This document shows positions 35,663 through 45,194 of a DNA stretch of 64,000 nt, in pieces (the first letter of the stretch is position 1; every line of letters begins with the position of its first letter). This DNA is from Microcystis wesenbergii FACHB-1317 (GTDB lineage: Bacteria; Cyanobacteriota; Cyanobacteriia; Cyanobacteriales; Microcystaceae). The notes under the pieces are model-generated. The model saw only the letters and a list, made by a program, of their open reading frames with translations, searched no databases and was not told the origin of the DNA. The position numbers and the translations under genes are program-made. Where the stretch lies: NCBI RefSeq assembly GCF_014696875.1, contig NZ_JACJQV010000111.1, positions 1 to 64,000 of the forward strand. Reading direction: 5' to 3'.

Positions 35663-36199
35663 CTATTTCGATTCAGCAAAGCGTTTACGCAGGGATTCGG
35701 TGCGCTTTTTCGCCACGGTATTATTAGGATCAAATTTGAGAGTTTCTTCGTAGGTTTCGAGAGCTTTTTTTGCCATTTGTTTCTTTTCGTAAACATTGCC
35801 AAGATTATTAAGAGCGATCGAGTATTGAGGATAAAGTTTAATTGCCTCTTTGTAGTTACGAATCGCTAATTCTAATTGTTCTTGGGCAAAATAGGAAAAA
35901 CCGATCGCATTGTAGATTAGGGCTTGATTTTCTGATTCGATGCTTTCTTCTTCAGAGATTTTTAAAGCCTTTTGTAGTAAACTCAAAGCTTGAACATAGA
36001 GTTTTTTATCGAGATACAGACTCCCTAATTCATAGTATTCTTTAGCTGTACCTTTTTCTTTTTGCAATTTCTTTTGTAGCTTGTTAAAGGTTCCTTCCAC
36101 TCGACGGGTTTTAAAGATTTGCACGATGACAAAAATTCCTAAACCAATCACGAAAATTAGCAATCCAGAAACGTAAATAAGCGGCAGGGTATCTTCCAT
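35663..36199 (-). CDS. ycf37: Ycf37-like TPR membrane protein (photosystem I assembly)
   Basis: 178 residues. One N-terminal membrane helix (IYVSGLLIFVIGLGIFVIVQIF) is followed by TPR units: AKEYYELGSLYLDKKLYVQALSLLQKAL, ALIYNAIGFSYFAQEQLELAIRNYKEAI and ALNNLGNVYEKKQMAKKALETYEETL. Size, topology and TPR placement match Ycf37, which helps assemble or stabilise photosystem I trimers. Other small TPR membrane proteins exist, so the name is strong but not absolute. Confidence 0.85.
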   Translation of the reverse strand: MEDTLPLIYVSGLLIFVIGLGIFVIVQIFKTRRVEGTFNKLQKKLQKEKGTAKEYYELGSLYLDKKLYVQALSLLQKALKISEEESIESENQALIYNAIGFSYFAQEQLELAIRNYKEAIKLYPQYSIALNNLGNVYEKKQMAKKALETYEETLKFDPNNTVAKKRTESLRKRFAESK

Positions 36200-36264
36200 A
36201 ATTAGCGATCGAGCAATTAATATTTTTATACTTATTCCCTCAAATTATAGCAGGATTTAGTCAG

Positions 36265-36305
36265 TGATCAGTGATCAGTTATCAGTGATCAGTTATCAGT
36301 GATCA
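36265..36305. repeat. GTGATCAG/GTTATCAG satellite
   Basis: Five to six units of a 10-bp motif (CAGTGATCAG / CAGTTATCAG) in tandem, followed by GAGTTTTCAGTTCACTGATTACTG. Same motif family as the arrays at 42387 and 59528. Confidence 0.8.
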
Positions 36306-36387
36306 GATTTGAGTTTTCAGTTCACTGATTACTGTTCATTGCTCACAGCAAAAAACTCCCATCTCCCCACACCCCACACCCCTCTCC

Positions 36388-37170
36388 CTATCTCCCCATT
36401 TCCCGAATTCTCAGGGGTAAACCCCAATAGTTCACCCGTTCTGCTAACCAGCCGGTGGATTCTAGCCGCTCGATCGCTTGGTTGACGCGTTCTCGGAGAC
36501 TTTGGTACTGTAAACCTTTAGGGAGAACGACTCCTAGAGCGATCGCCCCTAACTCGATCGGTAATTGACGATAATTGGGGAATTGCTGCACCCAACCGGT
36601 TAAAAGGCTATTATCAGCCGCAAAAGCGTCTATTTCCCCCGTTTCCAGTAAATTAAAAGCTTCTTGATAGGAAGCAACCCCGCGCAGGGTAGCGTTAGGT
36701 AAATGGGAACGCACAAGGGCGATTGTCGTCGATCCGTTGAGTACGGCGATTCTGGAGTTAGCTAAGTCTTCTAAACGCTGCAATTGCGGGTTTTTTGTCA
36801 CAAAACCGCTGCTATCGAGGTAATAAAAGGGGCTAAAATCCACGAGACGCTGACGTGCGGGAGTAATCGCCACACGAGCGATCGCCAAATCCACCCGATC
36901 ATCAATAACCACCTGTAAACGCTCTTGATTACTAACGGGTTTGAGAATAATAGCACTGTCAGAACCGAGAATTTCTGACGCTAGACGTTTAGCGATGTCG
37001 ATTTCCAATCCTTGCAGATTACCCTGAGAATCAAGGAAAGCGAGGGGAGGGAGATTATTTTTGACAGCGACAATTAATTTTCCCCGGCGTATAATTGTAT
37101 CGAGATCGGCGCTCAAACTTGGGGCTACACCTAAGAGCAAAAAACCAAGAATCAATAACAAATTTTTCAT
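36388..37170 (-). CDS. Extracellular solute-binding protein (family 3, amino-acid type)
   Basis: 260 residues with signal peptide MKNLLLILGFLLLGVAPSLSA. A bilobed periplasmic-binding fold follows: IIRRGKLIVAVKNNLPPLAFLDSQGNLQGLEIDIAKRLA, VDLAIARVAITPARQRLVDFSPFYYLD and EIDAFAADNSLL. This is the amino-acid/polar solute class. No permease or ATPase is adjacent. Instead its start overlaps the stop of a REC-GGDEF gene upstream by four bases, so it may sense rather than import. The ligand cannot be told. Confidence 0.85.
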   Translation of the reverse strand: MKNLLLILGFLLLGVAPSLSADLDTIIRRGKLIVAVKNNLPPLAFLDSQGNLQGLEIDIAKRLASEILGSDSAIILKPVSNQERLQVVIDDRVDLAIARVAITPARQRLVDFSPFYYLDSSGFVTKNPQLQRLEDLANSRIAVLNGSTTIALVRSHLPNATLRGVASYQEAFNLLETGEIDAFAADNSLLTGWVQQFPNYRQLPIELGAIALGVVLPKGLQYQSLRERVNQAIERLESTGWLAERVNYWGLPLRIREMGR

Positions 37171-38099
37171 ACTGTTTTACCTAAACTAACTCGATTCCTA
37201 CCTTGATTTTTAGCGGCGAACATGGCATGATCAGCCCGCTCGATCACCGCTTCTAGATTATTATCTTCAGGGCTAAATGTTGCGAAACCAATACTAGCAG
37301 TACCTCGCACTTTTTGTCGATCAATTTCAATATTTAGCTCGTTAGTTACTTGACAAATGCGCTGGGCTGTGGTAGTAGCATCTTGAAGATTAGTTTCTGG
37401 GAGAATAGCGACAAATTCCTCGCCCCCGAAGCGCCCAAAACTATCCACTTGACGCAGACAGTTTTTAATTGCCCCAGCGACAGTAATTAAAGTTTTATCT
37501 CCTAGTATATGACCAAAGGTATCGTTAATATGTTTAAAATGGTCGATATCGATGACTAGAACCGAAAAATAACGATGATAACGACGACATCGTTGCAATT
37601 CTTTCTCGCCCAAGGCGAGAATCTCTCGACGATTATTTACCCCAGTTAGGCTATCAGTTATGACTAGCTTTTCTAGTTGAGAATTGATATTTTTCAGTTC
37701 TTCTTGCGTTTTTTTCAGTTCTAAATGAATTTTAACTCTGGCTAACAGTTCCCAATTATGAAAGGGTTTATTTACATAGTCCACAGCCCCAGAATTAAAA
37801 GCATTGATAATATCTTCTTTTTCCTTACTATCTGTTACAAAAGTAATCGGTATATGAGCGTACAAAGTATCACTTTTGAGTCTTAGACAAAGTTCTATTC
37901 CCCCCATCTCTGGCATCATTAAGTCAAGAAGAATTAGGTCAGGATTAGCAGTTTTTACTCGTTCTATTGCCTGTTTAACACTACTAGCACAAATAGTGGC
38001 ATAACCAGCAGAATCAAGAATCTTCACAGCTAATTGGAGATTTTTACTGACATCATCAACCACTAAAACTAAACAGTCTTCAGGACGAAATTTAATCAT
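37167..38099 (-). CDS. Response regulator with GGDEF diguanylate cyclase
   Basis: 310 residues. A receiver domain (~10-125; phospho-acceptor Asp59 in DLILLDLMMPEMGG, Lys111 in VNKPF) is joined by a coiled linker to a GGDEF domain with GGEEF at 225-229, an active-site form. An RxxD inhibitory site (Arg216-Asp219) precedes it. It would synthesise cyclic di-GMP when phosphorylated and be feedback-inhibited. The solute-binding protein gene overlaps the end by four bases and is translated from the same message. Confidence 0.93.
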   Translation of the reverse strand: MIKFRPEDCLVLVVDDVSKNLQLAVKILDSAGYATICASSVKQAIERVKTANPDLILLDLMMPEMGGIELCLRLKSDTLYAHIPITFVTDSKEKEDIINAFNSGAVDYVNKPFHNWELLARVKIHLELKKTQEELKNINSQLEKLVITDSLTGVNNRREILALGEKELQRCRRYHRYFSVLVIDIDHFKHINDTFGHILGDKTLITVAGAIKNCLRQVDSFGRFGGEEFVAILPETNLQDATTTAQRICQVTNELNIEIDRQKVRGTASIGFATFSPEDNNLEAVIERADHAMFAAKNQGRNRVSLGKTV

Positions 38100-38232
38100 G
38101 ATCAGTAGGTATAATTAATCAAGCTAAGGACAAAATAGAGATACAATTATTAGTGATACAGCATTTCTTATACAGATGAAGTATGATGGGATTGGGCATC
38201 GCCCCCAAAGGTTAAGTAGGGAGGCACAATTA

Positions 38233-38303
38233 TTTGTAGGATGGGTTAGCGGTAGCGTAACCCATGCGGGGGTTGGGTTTCATGCTTCAACCCAACCTAC
38301 GTT
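38233..38303. repeat. Hairpin-forming dispersed repeat
   Basis: GTAGGATGGGTTAGCGGTAG is followed by CGTAACCCATGCGGG and then GGTTGGGTTTC...GAAGCATG-type arms ending ACCCAACCTAC. Related to the 5412 repeat. The remaining 38100-38434 has no gene. Confidence 0.6.
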
Positions 38304-38434
38304 CATCTTATATTTAATTCCACCTACCTACTTAAGTTTATCCATAGTTTCTAGAAGTCCGCTTTTTTCGACTAGAATAAAAAAAGCCAGCCAGAATAGC
38401 CACAATTTAAAAAATTTCTCCTCTTAGACTTGAC

Positions 38435-41362
38435 GTGAAAGAGTCCCTCAACCCCACTTCTTTGGATTTCAAAACCATTTTTCCCTTTAAACTCGACGAC
38501 TTCCAGCAATCGGCGATCGCTGCCCTCGCTGCCGGTAAATCAGTGGTTGTCTGCGCTCCCACCGGTTCCGGCAAAACCTTAATCGGAGAATACGCTATCT
38601 ATCGCGCCCTCGAAAGGGGCAAACGAGTTTTCTACACCACTCCCCTGAAAGCTCTTTCTAACCAAAAATTCCGGGATTTTCAAGAAAAATTCGGTCGCAC
38701 CCCCACCGATGGCGATGAGGATTCCCCGCTGCTGTTTGCGGAAGTGGGATTAATTACCGGCGATGTGGTGATCAATCCCTCCGCATTAATTGTAGTCATG
38801 ACTACAGAAATTTTTCGCAATATGCTCTACCAAACCCCAATCGGTGAGGTAGGCACTTCCCTAGAAAACGTGGAAACCCTAGTTCTCGATGAATGTCACT
38901 ATATCAGCGATCGAGGTCGCGGCACCGTTTGGGAAGAATCAATTATCTACTGTCCCCCTAGTATCCAATTAGTCGCCCTCTCCGCCACCATCGGCAACCC
39001 CGGGGAACTGACCGACTGGATTAACTGGGTGCGGCAATTGCGTCAATCCGGCGACAATAAACAGACTTCCAGCTGCGAGCTAATTAACTCCGATTTTCGC
39101 CCCGTCCCCCTGCGCTTTTATTTCGCCAATAAAGAGGGATTATTCCCGCTGCTCGACCCAAAACAGAGCAAAGTTAACCCGAAACTACACTCAAAAGTCG
39201 GCCACGGCAAACCCCGACGCTTAAAGCGAGAAGATTGTCCCACCATCGCCTCGATTGTCACCACGCTGCGGGACAAGGATATGCTCCCCGCTATTTACGT
39301 CATTTTCAGCCGTAAAGGTTGCGATCAGGCGATTCGAGAGCTAAAAAACCTCAATCTCGTTAATCCAGAAGAAGCTAGAGCCATTTACTACCGTTTACTC
39401 ATTTTCTTTCTGGAAGATAATCCCAATCTGCAAGAACTCGCCCTTTCCTTCTTTGCCGTCGAAAATCCGCCTCTACACCAGAAATTACTGGCTTTTTTCG
39501 CTAATAACCCCCAGTCTGAAGATCAACTCCTCAGCCTCTTAACCGCCGACCCCGAGACGAAAAACCAACTGTTTGAATTCCTGGCCAGTGCTTCCCAATT
39601 GGTGCGCGCCGACCAGGTGGAACCCCTCATCCGGGGCTGTGGTGTTCACCATGCCGGGATTTTACCCCTCTGGAAAGAATTAGTCGAACAACTCTTTGAA
39701 GCCGGTTTAATTAAGGTGGTTTTTGCCACCGCTACCCTCTCAGCCGGGATTAATATGCCCGCTCGCACCACCGTTATCTCGGCCCTCTCCAAACGCACCG
39801 ATGATGGCCACAGTATGCTGACTCCCTCGGAATTTGTCCAGATTGCCGGCCGGGCCGGTCGCCGGGGAATGGACGCGGTGGGCCATGTGGTGACAGTACA
39901 AACGCCCTTTGAAGGGGCAAAAGAAGCGGCTTTTCTGGCCATCGCTCAACCGGAACCCCTGCAAAGCTGTTTTGCGCCCAGTTACGGCATGGTCTTAAAT
40001 CTCCTGCAAAAACACAGTCTAGAGGAGACAAAAGACCTCTTAGAGCGCAGTTTCGCCGAATATCTTGCTCGTTTAAAGTTAAGCCCCGAACGACAACAGA
40101 TTACCGCCTTAACCACCGAATTAGCTAAGTTGGATATGGAATTAGCCGGGATCGAACGGGAGCAGGTCTTCAGTTACGAAAAGCTCCGGGAAAGACTGCG
40201 GGAAGAAGAAAGACTGTATAAAATCCTCGCTAGTCAGTCAGAGGCACAGAAAAGACAGGAAATACATCTAAAATTGCCTAATATTCCCGTCGGAACCATC
40301 CTCCATCTCAAGGGCAAACATATTAAGGTTCCCGTCCCCGTCCCCGCTATCTTTGTCAATACCCTGCACGGAGCCGGTCAAGTGCGAACCCTTGTTTGTT
40401 TAGGCAGTGATAATCGCTGGTATTTAGCCGCCTATGCCGATATTAGCGAGATCGATCGCGGTTTTCTCCCTCCTGCGGCATTAGGCGAACTGATACCCCC
40501 TTCCCTAGAAGCAGTCTCCCTAGGAGGGTGGCGCAAGGGTGAGGAAAATACTCAGGCGATCGCTGATTTAATCCCCCAACAAGTGCAGGGCATCCCACCG
40601 GTGGCGGAACTGGCAACACAATCACAAAAAATTGAAATTGTCAATAGTCAAATTGCCGCTCATCCCCTGCAAAAACGCAAAAATCCGGGGCGATTGATGA
40701 AACTATACTACGATCGAGAAATTGCTCGCGATAAGTTACACAAGACCCAGATTAAATACCAAAAACAACAATCGCGTAAATCCTACTACTGGGAAGAATT
40801 TCTGAATCTAATCGAGATTTTGCGGGAATTCCAAGCATTAGAAGGTTATTTGCCCACTCCCCTCGGAGAAGCGGCGGCCACTATTCGCGGGGAAAATGAA
40901 CTCTGGTTAGGATTAGCGATGATGTCCGGAGATTTGGACCGATTGACTCCTAGCCAACTAGCCGCCGCCATCAGCGCTATGATTACGGAACCCCCTCGCC
41001 CCGATACTTGGTGCAATTACCCGCCTGTGCCAGAAGTTATCGATATTTTGCGACAAGGAGAGGGAAATTCCCCCGGTTTGCGAGAAGTTCGCCGTTTACT
41101 CTATCAAGCTCAATCTCGCTACGATATCACTATTCCTGTCTGGTTAGAAACCCAACTGATGGGGATTGCCTCCCGTTGGGCCCAGGGGACATCCTGGCCA
41201 GAATTGTGCGAAAACACTAGCCTTGATGAGGGAGATCTAGTGCGATTATTACGGCGCACCGTCGATGTTCTCTGGCAAATTCCCCAAATTCCCCGGGTTT
41301 CTCAAGTCCTTAAAGATAATGCCCGTCTCGCCGTCACAGCCATGAAGCGCTTTCCTTTGTAA
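38435..41362 (+). CDS. DEAD/DEAH superfamily 2 RNA helicase (Ski2/Mtr4-like)
   Basis: 975 residues. Walker A is APTGSGKTLIGE near residue 44-55, the motif II is LDECH and the motif III is LSATIG. The helicase C-terminal core contains HHAGILPLWKELVEQLFEAG and IQIAGRAGRRGMD. The rest is the insertion and C-terminal (DSHCT-like) region of Ski2/Mtr4-type helicases. Cyanobacteria use this class in RNA processing or decay. The start codon is GTG. It has no obvious operon partner. Confidence 0.9.
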   Translation: MKESLNPTSLDFKTIFPFKLDDFQQSAIAALAAGKSVVVCAPTGSGKTLIGEYAIYRALERGKRVFYTTPLKALSNQKFRDFQEKFGRTPTDGDEDSPLLFAEVGLITGDVVINPSALIVVMTTEIFRNMLYQTPIGEVGTSLENVETLVLDECHYISDRGRGTVWEESIIYCPPSIQLVALSATIGNPGELTDWINWVRQLRQSGDNKQTSSCELINSDFRPVPLRFYFANKEGLFPLLDPKQSKVNPKLHSKVGHGKPRRLKREDCPTIASIVTTLRDKDMLPAIYVIFSRKGCDQAIRELKNLNLVNPEEARAIYYRLLIFFLEDNPNLQELALSFFAVENPPLHQKLLAFFANNPQSEDQLLSLLTADPETKNQLFEFLASASQLVRADQVEPLIRGCGVHHAGILPLWKELVEQLFEAGLIKVVFATATLSAGINMPARTTVISALSKRTDDGHSMLTPSEFVQIAGRAGRRGMDAVGHVVTVQTPFEGAKEAAFLAIAQPEPLQSCFAPSYGMVLNLLQKHSLEETKDLLERSFAEYLARLKLSPERQQITALTTELAKLDMELAGIEREQVFSYEKLRERLREEERLYKILASQSEAQKRQEIHLKLPNIPVGTILHLKGKHIKVPVPVPAIFVNTLHGAGQVRTLVCLGSDNRWYLAAYADISEIDRGFLPPAALGELIPPSLEAVSLGGWRKGEENTQAIADLIPQQVQGIPPVAELATQSQKIEIVNSQIAAHPLQKRKNPGRLMKLYYDREIARDKLHKTQIKYQKQQSRKSYYWEEFLNLIEILREFQALEGYLPTPLGEAAATIRGENELWLGLAMMSGDLDRLTPSQLAAAISAMITEPPRPDTWCNYPPVPEVIDILRQGEGNSPGLREVRRLLYQAQSRYDITIPVWLETQLMGIASRWAQGTSWPELCENTSLDEGDLVRLLRRTVDVLWQIPQIPRVSQVLKDNARLAVTAMKRFPL

Positions 41363-41376
41363 TATTGATCGCTCTT

Positions 41377-42312
41377 TTAAACAATGGGAGATGGTAGGGA
41401 AAGTAACTGTTGGTGGATCTGCTCGATTAGGGCTAAAATTTGCTGATAATTGTGGTGCAATCCCTGATGATAGAGGTGATTTGCTCCTTGATTTAAATCC
41501 GCTAAAGCTGATTGATAATAACCCAATTGATGCCGCAGTAATCCCCTTCTAATATAAGCATCGGCATAAAAAGGATCAATGGCAATCGCTCGATTTAAAT
41601 GGGCGATCGAGCGTTCGTATTCACCTAATTGGTGAGCGGTACAAGCTAGATTATAGTAGGCTGAGGCGTTATTTTTATTTAACCGGAGAGCTTGATTAAA
41701 ATCCGCTTTGGCTGAGGTAAAATTGTGGAGGGCTAAATGAGATAAACCTCGATCATTATAAATAGTGGCTAAAGTGTCGGGTTGCCAGTTAGTAATTTGA
41801 CGCAAGGATTGATTAAAATCTGCTAGGGCAAGGGGATAATTTTTCATGGCTGCCTGAACTAACCCCCGATTATAGTAGGCTTGATAATAGGTGGGTTTTA
41901 ACCGGATAGTCTGGTTATAATCGGTCAGCGCCTGTGGATAATCTCCCAAACGATAAAAAGCTAAACCCCGATGGAAATAGGCTAGATAATTATCAGATTG
42001 CTGTTGTAAAGAGCGCGTGCAGTCCTGCCAAGCGTGCAGATAATCCTGTAAATAAATCTCAGTTAAACAGCGATTACTGTAGGCTAGGGCCAAGTTATTT
42101 TCCTGTTCCAGCGACTGATTGAAATCCTGCAAAGCTTGCTGATAATTACCCGCCTCTAGTTGTTCAATTCCCGATCGCAACCAGTAGGATAAATGTACTG
42201 ATTGAGCCGCTTTTCCCAGCCGAGGCCATCCCCCCAGCACAAGCGAGCAGAGCAGTGCAACAATAACCAATCCACCGAGGCGAGGAAGAAAATTTTTCAA
42301 AACCGTTGACAT
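41377..42312 (-). CDS. TPR-repeat protein with N-terminal anchor
   Basis: About 311 residues. An N-terminal hydrophobic stretch (LGGLVIVALLCSLVLGG) is followed by seven TPR units such as SGIEQLEAGNYQQALQDFNQSL, AYFHRGLAFYRLGDYPQALTDYNQTI, YYNRGLVQAAMKNYPLALADFNQSL and AYIRRGLLRHQLGYYQSALADLNQ. TPRs mediate protein contacts; no catalytic domain is present. The start is placed at MSTVLK (42312) with AAAGG seven bases upstream. Confidence 0.85.
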   Translation of the reverse strand: MSTVLKNFLPRLGGLVIVALLCSLVLGGWPRLGKAAQSVHLSYWLRSGIEQLEAGNYQQALQDFNQSLEQENNLALAYSNRCLTEIYLQDYLHAWQDCTRSLQQQSDNYLAYFHRGLAFYRLGDYPQALTDYNQTIRLKPTYYQAYYNRGLVQAAMKNYPLALADFNQSLRQITNWQPDTLATIYNDRGLSHLALHNFTSAKADFNQALRLNKNNASAYYNLACTAHQLGEYERSIAHLNRAIAIDPFYADAYIRRGLLRHQLGYYQSALADLNQGANHLYHQGLHHNYQQILALIEQIHQQLLSLPSPIV

Positions 42313-42386
42313 AGGAGTACCTTTGTGCATATACTCCCAATTCTGAGGAAACTTTCTCGATCGATCAACAGACAGCCTGTCAAATG

Positions 42387-42466
42387 CAGTTATCAGTTAT
42401 CAGTTATCAGTTATCAGATGTGAGTTTTCAGTTCACTGATTACTGTTTACTGTTCACTGTTCACTG
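42387..42466. repeat. GTTATCA satellite with GTTCACTG tail
   Basis: CAGTTATCAGTTATCAGTTATCAG is followed by TGAGTTTTCAGTTCACTG and then TTTACTGTTCACTGTTCACTG. Same family as 36265 and 59528. Confidence 0.8.
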
Positions 42467-42620
42467 AAAATACACCTCACTTCCCACAACCTAGAACCGG
42501 TCTATGTCTGTAGAGGTCGGGGCTGCGATAAGCTGATAAAGGAAAGATTGTCACCGAGCAATTATGGTGGCGTTACTCGCTAACGCAGTTGACACCCGAT
42601 AAATGATACAGGAGTTATCC

Positions 42621-43130
42621 ATGGAAACTATTTTTATCCCCCACCTCCTCAAATCTCCTGATCGACAAAGAGTGATCATCATCGATAATTTTATCCCCGG
42701 TCTAGAAACCTTGACACCGGTGCGGGGAACCTTGCTGGTTAGACATGGGGGCAATTTTTTGGAAGTATCGGTGAAAGCAGAAACCATCGTCACCTTAACC
42801 TGCGATCGCTGTTTACAACAATATAATCATCGTCTGCAATTAAACACTTCCGAATTAATCTGGCTAGACAAAAATAAAGACTACGATCACTCCTATCCTC
42901 TAGAGCGAGAAATAGCCTACGAAGACCTCTCGGAAACCCTCGATCCTAACGGGGATTTTGACCCGCAAATGTGGTTATACGAGCAGTTATGTCTAACTTT
43001 ACCTCCCCGTCAACTCTGCGGAGCCAATTGTCAACCACCCGATTTTTTTCTTCCAGAAAATACTGCCATCGATGGTCGTTGGGCCTCCCTAGAATCGTTG
43101 AAAAGTCAGTTATCTCAATCGCAAAATTGA
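42621..43130 (+). CDS. YceD/DUF177 family protein
   Basis: 169 residues. The family centre is seen at LTCDRCLQQYNHRLQL (CxxC at the domain core) and the late ANCQPPDFF region. In other bacteria yceD precedes rpmF and affects 23S rRNA; here no rpmF follows. AGGAG lies seven bases before the ATG at 42621, preferred over the 42603 alternative. A conserved cyanobacterial housekeeping protein of uncertain role. Confidence 0.8.
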   Translation: METIFIPHLLKSPDRQRVIIIDNFIPGLETLTPVRGTLLVRHGGNFLEVSVKAETIVTLTCDRCLQQYNHRLQLNTSELIWLDKNKDYDHSYPLEREIAYEDLSETLDPNGDFDPQMWLYEQLCLTLPPRQLCGANCQPPDFFLPENTAIDGRWASLESLKSQLSQSQN

Positions 43131-43190
43131 GCTTTGATGCCGATTTTTTAGGGTTTCGAGCCACGAGAAAAGCGATCGAAACCCGATTTT

Positions 43191-44153
43191 TTACTGGCCC
43201 CAAATCTTTTTCAGGACAGTTTCGGGGGTAATATCGGCGACTTTTCCCGTATTAGCCTCAATATATCGATGTAGCTCTCCCCCACTCGGTAAAACTCTCT
43301 TAGACAACGAAGGAACCAGCAGAGAGAGGGTATAGGTTCCCACGGCCACGGCTAACTGTAAAGGGACACTTTCGGTAGCTAACAATAAATTGGCCCCAGC
43401 GATCATAGCCGCCATTTTACCGATATCGCCCGTTCTGGACACTTTTAAGTTATTATCCATGGCTTTGAGGGCTAAAACCCAAGCTTCATCCAATTCTCCC
43501 TGGATCGCGACAATTGGTAAATCCGGTTGTTGATGGCGAATGCCTTGGATAATTTCTAGCCAACTCTCCAGGGGATAAAGCGTTTCCAGTCCTTGGCTGA
43601 TGCTCAGATCGCTACCGCCGGCGTAGAGGAGAATATAGCCGCTATCCTTGATATTGAGGCGTTGCTGCTCCATTTGGGCCCAATCGATATCATCGCGATT
43701 CAAGGTTAGTTTTAAAGGTGGACAGGGTGCGGCAATCTTTAACCCTTTGACCAGTGCGTGATAATTATCCGCTAGATAGCCTTCCGTTGGCTGGGGTACT
43801 TGTTGCGATAAGAACCAGCTGCCATTATTTTCATAGCCTATACGGTTGGGAACACCATTTAACCAGAGTAAAAGATTGATAGCAGGACGATTGGTGAGAC
43901 TAATGGCGATTTCGTACTCCCGGTCTCGAATTACTCCCAAAATATTTAAATAATCCGCTAATCCGTACTGATCTCGATAGTCAAATAAAAGCACTTCCCT
44001 AACCTGGGGACAGAGACGATAGGCAGCCTTTGCCCTAGGTTCGACCAAAACATCGATGGTACCTTGGAGGTAAGTTTGCCGGAGGGTTTCTAGAGTGGGA
44101 AAAAACAGCAGTTGATTGCTAATTCCTCCCGGTACAAGGGTTAATATTCGCAT
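43191..44153 (-). CDS. Family 9 glycosyltransferase (heptosyltransferase-like)
   Basis: 320 residues with the GT-B layout of ADP-heptose-LPS transferases: RILTLVPGGISNQLLFFPTLETLRQTY at the N-terminus, YILLYAGGSDLSISQG in the middle, and LLLATESVPLQLAVAVGTYTLSLLVPS in the donor-binding part. It likely acts in lipopolysaccharide or another surface glycan. The sugar is not determinable. Its end overlaps no neighbours. Confidence 0.87.
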   Translation of the reverse strand: MRILTLVPGGISNQLLFFPTLETLRQTYLQGTIDVLVEPRAKAAYRLCPQVREVLLFDYRDQYGLADYLNILGVIRDREYEIAISLTNRPAINLLLWLNGVPNRIGYENNGSWFLSQQVPQPTEGYLADNYHALVKGLKIAAPCPPLKLTLNRDDIDWAQMEQQRLNIKDSGYILLYAGGSDLSISQGLETLYPLESWLEIIQGIRHQQPDLPIVAIQGELDEAWVLALKAMDNNLKVSRTGDIGKMAAMIAGANLLLATESVPLQLAVAVGTYTLSLLVPSLSKRVLPSGGELHRYIEANTGKVADITPETVLKKIWGQ

Positions 44154-44396
44154 TTTATCTGGATATACCTGAATCGATCAGCTTAATTTTAGCAGTGTCC
44201 CTCGTTATTCATTGGACCTCTTGTGAAAATCACAAATTGTCCTGAGAGTTAGGAGTCAGTAGCCAGTAGCCAGTAGTCAGAATTGTGGGCTTTATTGATA
44301 TAATACTTGTCTATTGTCTTTTTTCTACTCCTCTGTCTCCTCGACCGCCTCGGAGTCTCCTCACTCAGGGAAGATTTTTGATTTTTGCAGGAGATA

Positions 44397-44999
44397 TTAA
44401 CTATTACCTGAAGGATTAGAACCGTACATAGCATTTAAAACCAAAGCGGGGTCAACGTATTGATTGCCGTACATCAGTCCCCAGTGCAGGTGTGGTCCGG
44501 TGGTGCGTCCGGTCATTCCCACTCTAGCCATGCGGGCCCCTGCCGGTATATCCTGACCGAGAGTAAGGACGATTCCCCCTGACCTATCAATCAAAAAAGT
44601 ACCACGGCTATCGGATTGAACCGAACCCATGAGATGACAATAAATATGCGTCCATTGACCGGATTGCATCTTAATCATGGTGCCACAGCCTGTATGATCG
44701 GATAATTCGACGATTCTGCCGGTCCACCAATTGCGAATATAACTGCCCAAGGGTGCGGCCAGATCTAACCCGGCATGAAATTGTTGACTGCCATCCATGG
44801 GAGAGAAACGATAACCGAAACCGGAGGTGTAGGTTTGAAAGTTTTCCACGGGGAAGGAGGCCCCGGCCCAAGCATTTTGAGCTATGAGGGTGGGATTAGC
44901 TTTAACGGGGTGTAAACGGTCAAATCCTAGAGAAATTAACGTGACAAGACAGCTAATCGCTAAAAAACGCAGGAATTTAACAGGCAGATATTTGAGCAT
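44397..44999 (-). CDS. M23 family (LytM-type) peptidase
   Basis: 200 residues. A signal peptide (VKFLRFLAISCLVTLISLG) precedes the M23 fold: FSPMDGSQQFHAGLDLAAPLG with the first zinc ligands, CGTMIKMQSGQWTHIYCHL and GPHLHWGLMYGNQYVDP with HxH. Such enzymes cut peptidoglycan cross-links in cell-wall remodelling, or act as inactive regulators if a ligand is missing; all appear present here. MLKYLP at 44999 has GGAG eight bases upstream, so the longer ATG is rejected. Confidence 0.9.
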   Translation of the reverse strand: MLKYLPVKFLRFLAISCLVTLISLGFDRLHPVKANPTLIAQNAWAGASFPVENFQTYTSGFGYRFSPMDGSQQFHAGLDLAAPLGSYIRNWWTGRIVELSDHTGCGTMIKMQSGQWTHIYCHLMGSVQSDSRGTFLIDRSGGIVLTLGQDIPAGARMARVGMTGRTTGPHLHWGLMYGNQYVDPALVLNAMYGSNPSGNS

Positions 45000-45194
45000 G
45001 AGACTTACTCCAGACACCACAATTAAATATACCCCAGTTTCTGCTGTTGCTAATTTTACCGGCGGCTTTTAACCGATATTTTAGTTAAGTTTTGAGTTAT
45101 TATTGAGCATTGGTTAGGGATTGACAACATTTCCCCTCGGGCTGCCGATTCTCCGACTCCCCCACTTAATTTTTACTTTTTACTGACTCGTACC

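Noticed and set aside
38176-38427. 83-residue open frame before the helicase
   Set aside because: It translates a dispersed hairpin repeat and lacks coding features.
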